A stretch of DNA of 25,764 bases. Origin: Priapulus caudatus (lineage: Eukaryota; Priapulida; Priapulimorpha; Priapulimorphida; Priapulidae). Shown here piece after piece: positions 1 through 9,121 of this stretch. The DNA is taken from positions 1 through 25,764 of the forward strand of contig NW_014577101.1 in the NCBI RefSeq assembly GCF_000485595.1, given 5' to 3'. The position numbers were made by a program, and so were the translations under genes. Each line of letters opens with the position of its first letter. Position 1 is the first letter of the stretch. The notes under the pieces were generated by a model. That model searched no databases, was not told the origin of the DNA, and was given only the letters and a program-made list of their open reading frames with translations.

Positions 1-32
1 ACCCTAACCCTAACCCTAACCCTGACCCTAAT
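1..32. repeat. Telomere repeat, C-strand (CCCTAA)n
   Basis: About five CCCTAA hexamers, one with a G substitution (CCCTGA), at the very start of the window. This is the C-rich strand of the TTAGGG telomere used by most animals, in the orientation expected for a left chromosome end. Unique sequence follows at once, so either the assembly trimmed the telomere or only its innermost repeats are included. Confidence 0.9.
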
Positions 33-330
33 TAAATTTAAAATATATGTTAAAATTAGAAGTGCCTAGTACACAAACATATCCTACCACCCCTTTCAGC
101 CGGCTGCCCTGAATCTGCCTGAATTGAGCCAGTGCGAGAGCGCCCTCTGTCGTGGAGTTTGCACAACGAATATTGTTTTATTTGTAGCTTGGCTGAATCA
201 TTTCATCCCGTGGTCGATCTCCCAATGTCGACAGATGTTGGCAATAACTGATCACGAGAGAAGAAAAGTGTAGTTTCCCATAGACTAGTCAGTAGGTAGC
301 AGTGAAACATATTATAGTTCTTGATCGGAC
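33..330 (+). other. Subtelomeric spacer, presumed 5' flank of the first gene
   Basis: Only about 300 bases separate the telomere repeats from the first start codon. The stretch is unique-looking and must hold the promoter and 5' untranslated region of the gene at 331 if that gene is active. I see no clear TATA box or other core promoter motif. Confidence 0.4.
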
Positions 331-385
331 ATGTCTGTGGAATTTGGTATATTGTTTCTGTTCCTAGCTGTCACGACTGCAGAAG
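331..385 (+). CDS. Exon 1: signal peptide
   Basis: ATG at 331 opens a 55-base coding segment for MSVEFGILFLFLAVTTAE, a hydrophobic core followed by small residues as in a secretory signal. It ends at G|gtgagc (386), phase 1. The next in-frame exon is 2.7 kb downstream. Confidence 0.75.
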
Positions 386-3300
386 GTGAGCATCGTACTC
401 GTAACACTAGCACTCGTAGAGTTTAGCTCGGGCTGTAGCTCAAAGAAACGGTCTTTGATAGAAGAATAGAAGACTTGTGTATATTGACGTTAGTCACACA
501 CACTGACATAGCTCCAAGAAACGGTATTGCTAGGGTTAGAATACCTATTGACTATTGACGTTAGTCACACAGCCTGGTCGGGTTAACACTGACACAGTGG
601 CGTAGCTAGGATTTTTTCAGCGGGGAGGGGGGGGGCACTGGGAAGGGGGGGCACAATATATAAGTTTTCTTTGTATTATACTGTTCTAACGGCATTGTTT
701 TTAATTCAATTTTTTTTTTATCAAGCATGAATTTTCAGGGGGGTGGGCACCTGGGGGGCACAGAAAATTTGTGGAGGGGCACGTGCTCCCCCCCCCAGGC
801 CCCCTGTAGCTACACACACCCCTGGTCACACAGCCTGGTCGGGCTAGCTCAGACTGTAGCTCAGTATACTGACAGCAATTACTGTAATAATATTACTATT
901 AGGACTCCAGGAGTGAATAATAGAGATATGATAATCTCACACATGCACACTCAGTCTTATGCCAATGACAACGTCAAACATCGGTTCAAATAAGTGGTGC
1001 AAATCCACATTAGGCACCTTAAGTATCACGAAGTGATGCACAGATTTCTGTGTATCATCAACTGATGCACAGACTTTCCGTATATCAAGGAATGATGCAA
1101 AAAACCTAACCCTAACCCTAACACACTTCGTGATACCTAAGATACCTGAGATCACTACCGTGATATCATTCCTTGATATACGGAAAGTCTGTGCATCAGT
1201 TGATGATACACAGAAATCTGTGCATCACTTCGTGATACCTAAGGTGCCTAAAGTGGACTTGCGCCTAAATAAGCTTCCGTCGTCCCGCATTTCTAGTTAT
1301 GGCAATGCCGATCCATGAATGTTACTTCTACTAGTAGTACAACCGGATCTAAACATGTGGTCATACAATAATAATATACTAGGCCCCTATAATAATCCAA
1401 TTTTAAAGTTACATCATATTCATAACATACAAATACAATAATAAAATTACATGTTTAACTTAGTGTAACTTTAAGGATACACTCGAGATTTTATGCGAAA
1501 TTTTTTTGATTTTTCATTTTCATTCTTATTCTTCACTAGGTGCCACCTCTGTACATGATTATTTCTCCATATAACAATGCATGTGAACTTTCAGAGCGTT
1601 TTGATTGCGCACATACTTGTGTAGTGAGCCATATGGCTCTTTAAATGCACTGCCCAGCTAACCATATAACATTGTGGCAACGTTGTCACAATGTTTCTCT
1701 TACGTGGTGAAAACGTTGTGATACAGTGTTGTGGCAACGTTATTTTGTAGACTACTCTGAACGTTGCCACAACGTTGTATCACAACGTTGTAATGTAACA
1801 TTCCTGCAACCATGTGTACACTTTCAAATGAATATTTATATGAGTATATGAGAGACATGATACAACCAGCATTTTCATGATATTCACTAAGCCAGCATTA
1901 TTCAGCATCAACTCTTCCACAGCTACCATCTCCCAGTGATAGTTGAAATTGCCACGTGTTCAAAAATACCATTTGCACCTCATTACATAGCGTTACATGT
2001 ACAGAGTGGCTACATATGCCCGGCAGCCGGCATATATCTGATGGCTGCCGGGCACGGTCTTCGATTTCCTAAATGCCTGGCAGTTTTTAATTTTCAGCGT
2101 TATCTCAAGTAAACAAGGGTTAAGGTCAGGGTTAGGAACTGCCGGGCATTTAGGAAATCGAAGACCGTGCCCGGCCGCCTGGCATATAGCCACAGCGTTA
2201 CATGTAGGTACGGGTTTGGTGACACATAGCTTAGTGATGTCATGTGCATTACGCATCGTTTGCGTGTTTTGCATGAAATTACGATGTATATATGTATAAT
2301 ACCTCGTAATTTCTTACAATTTCTCAAGGTGCAGAGAACGTTTTACCAATTTAGTAGTTTCAGTTAATCATGGATATGTACTGACAGTGACAGTATATGT
2401 TTCACATCCGTTCACCCATTTTGCACACAGGCATTGTGAAAAGTAGAAAAATACTGATTTCTCCATTTCGATTTTTCTGCCATGCAGTAACTGATGTATA
2501 AATGGATAGTTCTCTGTCATTACAACTCTGAATGTTGACTCATTTTAATGGTAACACATTGCTGTAACAAAGCACATCAGGGTTTGTTATTAAGTGCTTT
2601 TTTATGAGTTATGGTTCTTTATCTGCATAAATTTTCAATCCAAACCTACAACCTAAATGTTAGGCAATTATTTATTTATTTTGGTAAATATGAAAGTTAA
2701 AGAAAAATCCTGATGTTTAACTTGTGGTGAGAATTTTGCTTTTATACTCTTTGTGGTAATTGAGAAATATCCCAAATACCATGTTTACATGGAATTTCAA
2801 GATTTGTCTTGTCACATAATTAAGTGCTGGAAATTTCATGAATTTTTTATCTTGAGCATCTAGAGGTACATCTCATCTATAAATAAAAAGTGTGATTGAT
2901 TCAATTCGATTGTTAATAAACGTGTACACTTCATTAGAGCAATACCCATGCAAAAGCTTGAGTGTATCCTTAAAATAGGTGTTAAAAACACATAAAATAG
3001 CTAATAAAATAGGTATCATTATAGCTCTTTATAGTATTGGGTATGGTCTTCTAATGAACCTACTCTTACAAATTGATGTATTGTCAATTCTGTTGATAAG
3101 TAAACATTAAATTCGAAGGACCTGCAGGCAGTTCTTTAGCAACCGTTGATGAGTGCACATCATGGCATGATCTCGCTACCCAGCTTTCTGTACAAGATGA
3201 TGCAGACGACACACTATGTGTGGAAAACCAAAGCTGTAATGGATTGTTCTGCTCAGGCGAACGCTCGGTAAGTAAAGTGCTCATAACGCAATATTCTTAT

Positions 3301-6237
3301 TGTATCACTGTAATACTGTATGCACAACAATCGCAGTGCTTGGACCAAAAATCCCCATCGACAGTCAAAGGGTTAGCAGTCAAGTTCAAGTTCAAGTGCA
3401 AAGAATATTTATGAACACTTTGTAATTTTACATCAAAATGACAATAGTGTTGACTACAATAAAAACGATGGGGAAATGGGGGCAAGCTGACTATAAAGTC
3501 AGATTGAACAGTTCTTGTATAGGAATGTAGCACAATAGGTTGAAAAATTTAAGCCTGAATATTATTCTACTAAGTTATAGTACCAAATTTGACATTTTGT
3601 GATGTAGCAACTTGTTTTGCATGTGAGATGGAGACACATGCATGGTGATTGCTATTGATCACACATTACATGGACAGTAACAGAAAGGTTTGCTGATTAT
3701 AGGGACAGAATTTCAGCAGTGGTATAGTGCTCTACCACTGTAGCGATCCAGTGAAAGTCTTATTATATGGAACTGCTAAAGGAGCCAATGTTGACAACTT
3801 TGCTCACAACTTTACTGATGGAGAAACTGCACAAATACCTGGTATATAGTTAATAATGTTAAAAAAATGCTGAAAATACTGGTGTACTGTTTGGTGCTCA
3901 GACACATGCTATTTATTGAGACTCAATTCAGGTTAACACTTCCGTTTAAATGGATTGGTTGAATTTACTTCTTGTTTTGTCGAAAGTGAAAATGTGAATT
4001 ATATAAAGAAATCGATAAATTGACAAGGATATGTACGAAGGGAATGGCAAGCATTGAAGATTTTTATTATTTTAAATGGGCTGTTATCGAAGCACCTCTA
4101 GTATGAATATCTTTGAGCAGTTAACGGAATCCATGATCATAAACATTGTTAACACAGTTGGTCAACCTTTCTTCTATGTACATCGTAACTAGGGTTACAT
4201 TCACTTCTTCAAGGTGCAAAAATCGAGATCGTGAGCATTAAGGCAACCATCGCCCTCACGTTGAGACTTCAGGAGACACCTGGTGTCATCTACATCTCCG
4301 TCATCGTTCAGGCAAACTACCAGCTGTTCGGTAATCCGATGTCACATGAAGGCACAATTCTAGACGATGTACGCATTGCCATTGGCGAGTGCCCCACAGA
4401 AGTGGAGGAAGGGATGCTGCCTGCAGTATACGTAGACAGTGGGATTAGTCCACAGTCAGATATTCCTCCAAACGAGGAGGGAGCAGGCAATGATGTTTCA
4501 GAGGAGCAGGAGACACCGAACAACTCGGAGAATGGCTCCAACGATGATGAAGACAGCCAGGATAACTCCAGCAACGGCGATGATAACCATGGTAACAGTG
4601 ACAGCAGTGATGATGACAGCAGCGATAATGACAATGTTCATGATGATGAAAGCGATGAAGAAGGCAATGCTGTGGATAAGAGAAAAGAGCAGCGAGACCA
4701 GGCAGTTAACGGTGAGGCTCTGTGTGTTTAGTCCCCAGCTCAACAAGCGTTTCTTGTTTGTATGGTCATGTTTTTAATCTGTGGTCGTCGATGGCTATTA
4801 CTGTAATACAGAGAGATACTTGTGTGTGTGTGTGTGTGTGTGTGCATGCGTGCGTGCGTGCGTACGTGCGTATGTGCGTGCGTGTGTGTGAGTGTCATGG
4901 AAAATGGTGTGGTGTGGTGTGGATTTTTTAAACTAAACACAACTACATTTCTCTCCCACACAATCCTGCCATTCTGACATCAGTACTGTTCTGATGTTGT
5001 TCTAACATCCACACACATCATCTCCCCTTGTTTACTATCTTGCATTGATTAATCAATTTGTTTTAATTCATTAAGACAGCTTTTCTTATTAATACATTAT
5101 TGGTTTCACGAATCTTACTTATAGTGGTCATGTTTCTTTTAAACATACACACCTTTCTAGACCACTGCAAACATTGCATATCATTATTGCAGTCCAGCTT
5201 GATATGCATTGTGGTTTGTGTACCGTAACACCAGAAAAACATAGTGATGAACAAGCATATATCTAACTTACATTGCCTGTATTCTGTGTATTATATAGTT
5301 AATTATCGACAGTATTTGAGACTGAACTTCAAGGTTCTTTGTGTTGTGTTGGTCGACATGCATGGAAGTGTGATCATGTGTTTCTCAGTGTGGATTAGGT
5401 ACATACATTAACTGGGCCCATGTCAGTGTGTTCTCTCTATTGCAGGTGATATCAACCTGAGTGCCGGAAACGCATCACGTTACTTGGATAATAATTCGCT
5501 GGTGGAAGTGGAAAAGGATCAGTCTGTGGCAACTAGTCTTGGCAGTGAGAAGGGTGAGTCCACTGTTACTTATTAATCATTTGCAGGTGCAGAAACATGA
5601 ACATGCTTAAGGCCACCATTATGGACTGCCTGCTCTTGCTTGTGTACGTGTGAGAAAGGCCACAGTTAGAGACTGTCCATGCTTAAGTAGGTGTTTGAAA
5701 GCCGAGGCCCCATTTCCTCACTGCACACTCGCAGCAGATTGTACTAAAAAGGTGAGGTCGTACCTATTGCCCATTCACACTCCGTTAGTTATGGACGAAG
5801 GTTTAAAGGGCCATTATTAAGCACGTGTATCGAGTTGTGAACAAAATGATGAGGAGCAGTCGCATATAATAGAAATTGGGAAGAGCCTCAAGGCAGTAGA
5901 CATCTGTGCTTGATGACGATTTATAGGGTCACTTTAATAATTTATCACAAAATAAATCGACAATGCTACTTCTGCAACATCAATTGACAATGAAGGAATG
6001 CTGTCACCTGCTGTTTACTCGTATGTAATCGGTCGTGGCTAAGAGTGGGATTGTTAACGACATTTTTCAGACAACATGCCGGTGCTCGTCGGCGCCTGTG
6101 TTGGAACAGCGGTTCTGTTGGGGGCGCTAGCTGCTGTCCTCACAGTCGTTAGACGCAGATGGCAAGCGATGTCGACCTACAGGAGAACGTCAGAGCTCTC
6201 TAGTGGCGGAGACGAGTATTATCAGGACAGTGGCTAA
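331..6237 (+). CDS. Type I single-pass membrane protein with six-cysteine ectodomain and acidic stalk (six exons)
   Basis: Exons are 331-385, 3119-3267, 3703-3841, 4214-4711, 5446-5553 and 6071-6237 (stop TAA at 6235). They sum to 1116 bases, or 371 residues. Every intron begins GT and ends AG; introns 1, 3, 4 and 5 are phase 1 and intron 2 is phase 0. Residues 1-17 form a signal peptide. Cysteines at 31, 52, 58, 63, 81 and 174 could make three disulphides, and several N-glycosylation sequons are present (NQS, NFS, NFT, NNS, NAS). Residues about 190-280 are dominated by Asp, Glu, Asn and Ser. A hydrophobic helix at about 320-343 is followed by RRR and a 28-residue tail with Tyr and Ser/Thr residues. 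I do not recognise a named family. The cysteine spacing resembles uncharacterised marine invertebrate surface proteins, from memory and unchecked. A cell-surface receptor or adhesion role is inference. Confidence 0.82.
427..582. repeat. Local module duplications in intron 1
   Basis: Short modules recur nearby: a tagctc(a/c)aagaaacggt motif near 436 and 508, and tattgacgttagtcacaca near 483 and 553. They suggest local tandem duplication before or alongside insertion of the transposon at 595. Confidence 0.6.
595..824. mobile_element. Short inverted-repeat transposon (MITE-like)
   Basis: The left end is CAGTGGCGTAGCTAGG. The right end, reverse complemented, is CAGGGGTGTGTGTAGCTA, the same terminus with a four-base offset. 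The interior is rich in G or C runs and has no coding capacity. The CAG-type ends suggest a hAT-like non-autonomous element, which is inference. A 19-base direct repeat (gtcacacagcctggtcggg) is present at 564-582 and 825-843. The right copy abuts the element and the left copy lies 12 bases away. Confidence 0.6.
1001..1260. repeat. Large foldback: two 96-base arms with a telomere-like loop
   Basis: The left arm (1001-1096) and right arm (1165-1260) are reverse complements with only a few mismatches. The 68-base loop carries telomere-type hexamers and a direct copy of part of the right arm (cacttcgtgatacctaag at 1125 and 1226). The element lies in intron 1 of the first gene. The short open frames over it are products of the symmetry. 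Confidence 0.85.
1105..1122. repeat. Interstitial telomeric repeat
   Basis: Three perfect C-strand telomere hexamers (CCTAACCCTAACCCTAAC) lie inside the foldback loop, in the same orientation as the chromosome-end repeats 1.1 kb away. Confidence 0.85.
1712..1789. repeat. Imperfect hairpin built from AACGTT palindromes
   Basis: Arms at 1712-1741 and 1760-1789 pair over 30 bases with two or three mismatches. Each arm contains smaller AACGTT / GTGGCAACGTT units, and further copies lie just upstream (1670-1690). Confidence 0.75.
2006..2193. mobile_element. Foldback transposon with flanking direct repeats
   Basis: The ends read GTGGCTA and TAGCCAC. The inner arms pair almost perfectly across gccgggcacggtcttcga, with the partner near 2140-2175. 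The central loop holds a gggttaaggtcagggttagg-like sequence. A 13-base direct repeat, agcgttacatgta, lies at 1989-2001 and 2194-2206, as expected of a target duplication. No transposase is encoded. Confidence 0.75.
3119..3267 (+). CDS. Exon 2: four-cysteine segment of the ectodomain
   Basis: This exon encodes a segment with Cys residues at protein positions 31, 52, 58 and 63 (ECTSWHDL, LCVENQSC, LFCSGE). The donor TCG|gtaagt at 3268 is strong. The acceptor could be AG at 3117-3118 or AG at 3126-3127; both keep the frame and differ by three residues. Confidence 0.78.
3703..3841 (+). CDS. Exon 3: ectodomain beta-strand-like segment
   Basis: Acceptor ttatag at 3702 and donor CCT G|gtatat at 3842. 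It reads NFSSGIVLYHCSDPVKVLL and continues to a FAHNFTDG motif. This is alternating hydrophobic sequence with the fifth ectodomain cysteine (residue 81) and two N-glycosylation sequons. It starts in phase 0 and ends in phase 1. Confidence 0.78.
4214..4711 (+). CDS. Exon 4: end of the folded ectodomain and acidic stalk
   Basis: The largest exon, open for its full 498 bases, with acceptor cttcttcaag and donor AAC G|gtgagg. The first third has alternating hydrophobic residues (TIALTLRL, VIYISVIVQA) and the sixth ectodomain cysteine at residue 174. The rest is a low-complexity run of Asp, Asn, Ser and Glu with short Lys/Arg patches at the end (DKRKEQR). It is probably an extended, highly charged stalk. 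Confidence 0.8.
4821..4894. repeat. (TG)n / (CGTG)n microsatellite
   Basis: A pure TG run followed by tgcg/tacg tetramers, within intron 4 of the first gene. Confidence 0.9.
5446..5553 (+). CDS. Exon 5: juxtamembrane stalk
   Basis: The acceptor has a clear pyrimidine tract (ttctctctattgcag) and the donor is AAG G|gtgagt. The exon has 108 bases, phase 1 at both ends, so skipping it would keep the frame. It encodes a hydrophilic segment with two N-glycosylation sequons (NAS, NNS) just outside the membrane helix. Confidence 0.78.
6071..6237 (+). CDS. Exon 6: transmembrane helix and cytoplasmic tail
   Basis: Acceptor acatttttcag. It encodes a 24-residue hydrophobic helix (VLVGACVGTAVLLGALAAVL), then the stop-transfer RRRW and a tail with YRRTS, ELSS and DEYYQDSG before TAA. 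The paired tyrosines in an acidic context could be phosphorylation sites (inference). I see no obvious AATAAA close downstream. Confidence 0.8.
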
Positions 6238-6323
6238 TCAACGCGTAGATTTTGCACTGCAAGTACAGAAAATTAGGAAAAGCATCTAAGTGTCTAATCG
6301 TTGTTGGCTGCAAAACGTTTATT

Positions 6324-6704
6324 ACCTCCGCCAAGGGGTTGGCAGGAGGTTATGTTTTCACCGGCGTGTGTTTGTTCGTTTGTGGGTTTGTAACACCGTT
6401 CTTTGTGTACAGCCTAACTAAAAAAGTTATGGACGGATTGTCATAAAATTTTCAGGATAGGTCACAAATGGGCTAACTTAGAATTGATTAGATTTTGGTG
6501 GTGATCCGGATCCAATTCATTAATTAATTAATAGAATTTTCAGGATAGGTCAGAAATGGGGTATCTTGGAATTGATTACATTTTGGTGGTGATCCGGATC
6601 CAATCAATTATTTAATTAATTAAATTTTTCACAGTGAGAGAATTCAGCTGCCTTGGCGGAGGTCTGCGCTCTCCAAGTGCTCTGGTTACTGGATGTGTTA
6701 GTCT
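6324..6704. mobile_element. Interspersed repeat with CCTCCGCCAAGG inverted ends
   Basis: It begins acctccgccaagg (6324-6336), and the matching inverted sequence ccttggcggaggt is at 6651-6663, with homology continuing to about 6704. The interior has the ggttatgttttc and tttgttcgtttgtggg segments that I associate with widespread short repeats in marine invertebrates (recollection). The right part recurs at 11285-11365. Confidence 0.65.
6449..6612. repeat. Tandem duplication inside the interspersed repeat
   Basis: Two copies of an about 80-base unit lie in tandem. Each contains attttcaggataggtca, a g/attgatta segment, tttggtggtgatccgga and an AATT-rich tail. They differ at a few positions. Confidence 0.75.
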
Positions 6705-7087
6705 TCGGCTATTCGCAGATTGCAACCAGGAGGCTGTTTTGAGGCTGTCCTGTTGTATGTATATCGGGAAGATTCAAAAAATCCTTGTGGGAGCATTCTC
6801 AGTGGAGAATTATCCATTCTATTAACCAAATATGCCAGACATATTGTCATTATTTATCACAATATCAGGATGATGTGTATATAAGTGGTTTGCCTTTAAC
6901 CGTGTTAATGCACAAGTTGTGTTGGGCGAGAGTTGTTAACTATATTGCTCTGTGAAGCGTGTAAGGAGTGAGCTGTGTGTCAAGTTGGCCTCACTGAATT
7001 TTACGGGAATTTTTCCTCTGTGTTTATCCTATAGTAGTTAAAGGTTTAGTCCCCTGCATATAAGTTGTAACAAATCGCAGTAAAACC

Positions 7088-7118
<31 letters not shown>

Positions 7119-7434
7119 TTGAACAGTAAACGAATCTCATAGTACCTGATGAAATCCCTCTTCAAAAAGCATGTCTAGGCACGTTTTGTATAAATGGCGA
7201 GCACCTCACTTCATTATCATGGATGAAATACAGCTGTACCATCTCTGGAGGGAGGTGAGGACTGAAAAATAATAATTGCTGTTCATAATTATTGGCCAGA
7301 AAGTTATACTTCCTGGGAATAACCTCTAAATGTTCACGATCCGAGCATTTTTATGTGCTGCTAATGTGAATGGGCAAATATATATACGTGCACAACCTTG
7401 AAATTTTCAGATTGTAAGTTTGACGGCTTTATGG
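6705..7434. other. Stretch without recognisable gene
   Basis: AT-rich sequence with no ORF of note. A (TA)n microsatellite is at 7088-7113. It may include the 3' untranslated region of the first gene, but no polyadenylation site is clear. Confidence 0.4.
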
Positions 7435-7757
7435 TTGTGATGGTAGTAGTATAGGTAGTAGTAGAAGTAGTTGTGGTAGTCGTAGTGGTAGTCGTAGTGG
7501 TAATGCTAGGCCTAGAGGTAGAGGTAGAGGGAAGCAGTAGCGTGAGTGATAATGCTATGGGTAGATGTAGAGGGAGTGGTACGTAGCAGTAGCAGTAGTG
7601 ATAGCGCTAGGGGTAGAGGCAGAGGGAGGGGTAGCCGTAGTGGTAGTGATAGTGCTAGGGGAAGAGGTAGAGGGAGAGGTATAGCCGTAGTGGTTGTAGT
7701 GTTATTGTTGTTATTATTATTAGTAGTAGTAATGGTTGTAGTAGTAGTCTTGTGTTA
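7435..7757. repeat. Degenerate GTAGTA / GGTAGAGG minisatellite
   Basis: Runs of gtagta alternate with aggggtagaggcagagggag-type units and end in a gttattgttgttattatt tract. In one plus frame it reads as Ser-, Arg- and Gly-rich sequence and then poly-Val/Leu. That comes from the trinucleotide periodicity and is not taken as protein. Confidence 0.75.
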
Positions 7758-8290
7758 AGCCCAGTTATTGGCTGCCACACCTCACCTTAGAAAATGTGTT
7801 ACCTGCTTCAGCTTGTGTACGATAACTGCTGGCTGTAATTGTTGATATATGTAGATATATTGCTTTAAATATATATAGAGGTCAGCAGAACACGATACTC
7901 ATACGATGCCCTGTGATAGCAGGAATATGACGGGAAATTGTTATATGCGTACAATACAGGATGTAGATGTTTCTCTTGTTTAGTCAATTTGGCCCTTATG
8001 CTCATGCATTATTTGTTATGCTTATCAATACATAGTTGTTATTTTTTAATTACCTTAGCTAAGTTTTAAGGCACAGTGTCTATGTATAATTAGTTGAACT
8101 GTGTGTGTGTGTGTGTGTGCGTGCGTGCACGCATGCGTGTTATTTTCCAATAGTGGTGTGACACATTTAACCCTATAAATGCACAAAGAAAATGCGTAAA
8201 ATGGGACTATTAGGCTTTGTTTGACATCTTTGCCTATGAATATCATAACAGTGTAGAATATGATAGTCGTCCTATTGATTGCATTGACGA
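7758..8290. other. Stretch without recognisable gene
   Basis: AT-rich sequence with only a (TG)n / (CGTG)n microsatellite at about 8099-8140. Confidence 0.4.
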
Positions 8291-8299
8291 GGTATCAAT

Positions 8300-8540
8300 T
8301 TTTAGCTCATCTGACATAGTCAGATGCAGCTTGTAGAATCGCATGAGCGTGCGTTCGTCCGGCTGTTCGTCCGGCCGTGCGTCCGTCACCAGTTGGGCAT
8401 AAATCTAAACGGCTCAACGTACGGATTCGAAAGTCGTGACGTGGGGGGTAATCCGAAAACGAGTTGGGATGTCAAAGGTGAGGGTCAAAGGTCAAAGGTC
8501 AAGAGGTGTAAAAGAAGGGAGAACATTCCTTTGTGAGTGA
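8300..8540. repeat. Interspersed repeat with AGCTCATCTGAC palindrome and GGTCA repeats
   Basis: It starts with a near-palindrome (8304-8331, agctcatctgac ... gtcagatgcagct), followed by cgtccg-rich sequence and then a run of gtcaaaggt units ending at about 8503. It resembles a dispersed repeat family seen in several marine invertebrates, from memory only. Confidence 0.5.
8482..8501 (+). promoter_or_regulatory. Triple DR1-type hexamer repeat (possible nuclear-receptor site)
   Basis: GGGTCA-A-AGGTCA-A-AGGTCA: three half-sites, each separated by one base. A direct repeat with one-base spacing is the known binding pattern of RXR, HNF4 and PPAR-type receptors. It sits inside a repeat element, so function is unproven. 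Confidence 0.3.
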
Positions 8541-9011
8541 GTGAGAAGACTGTCCCGGCAGGATAGGTCAAATGTATATTGCGCTCAAAAGTGCAGAAAG
8601 AATTACTTTCTTAACTTCAGTTTAATCAATCTTGAGATAAGCAATTGCAGAATTGAATCGTCAAACCTACCAATGAAAGGTTGGCCAACTACCAAAATTT
8701 GCCAGTTTTGTACTGTCCTTGGCATGGCTCTCTCCGTCGACGTTACAATAGTGTGCAATGTCGGGATATGGTGGAGCATGCTGGCTTGTGGACGCTGCAG
8801 ATGGTTGACTGTCAGTCGAAATGTGTTGATCCTCCCTGACATTGACGAAATCTGTACGTTATACGTGCGTCTGCCTTACCTCTGCCCGCCATCTTCGTCG
8901 AAAGTTTGGACGCCGCGCGGCGAAATCGGAATGTACATTTTGATGATACATAACTGATACAGTAGCGCGCCACGTGGGTGTTATTTGTTTATAAACAATT
9001 TAGTCTGACTG

Positions 9012-9038
9012 ACTCTCTCCCTCTCTCTCCTCTCACTT

Positions 9039-9075
<37 letters not shown>

Positions 9076-9121
9076 CTCTCTCTCGCTCCCCTCTCTCTCC
9101 TCTCTCTCGCTCTCTCTCTCT
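9012..9121. repeat. (CT)n microsatellite
   Basis: Long CT dinucleotide tract with occasional interruptions. The overlapping minus ORFs rich in Arg-Glu are artefacts of it. Confidence 0.9.

Noticed and set aside
937-1318. Small ORFs on both strands giving the same peptide
   Set aside because: They are mirror readings of the foldback arms.
4317-4777. Frames overlapping exon 4 on both strands
   Set aside because: Shadows of the low-complexity acidic exon in other frames.
7546-7758. Ser/Arg/Gly-rich protein
   Set aside because: Trinucleotide minisatellite ending in poly-Val/Leu; no splice context or normal composition.
8541-8957. 138-codon plus ORF
   Set aside because: It lies next to a dispersed repeat, has no recognisable domain and no splice or start context. 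It may be a chance frame or old repeat remnant.
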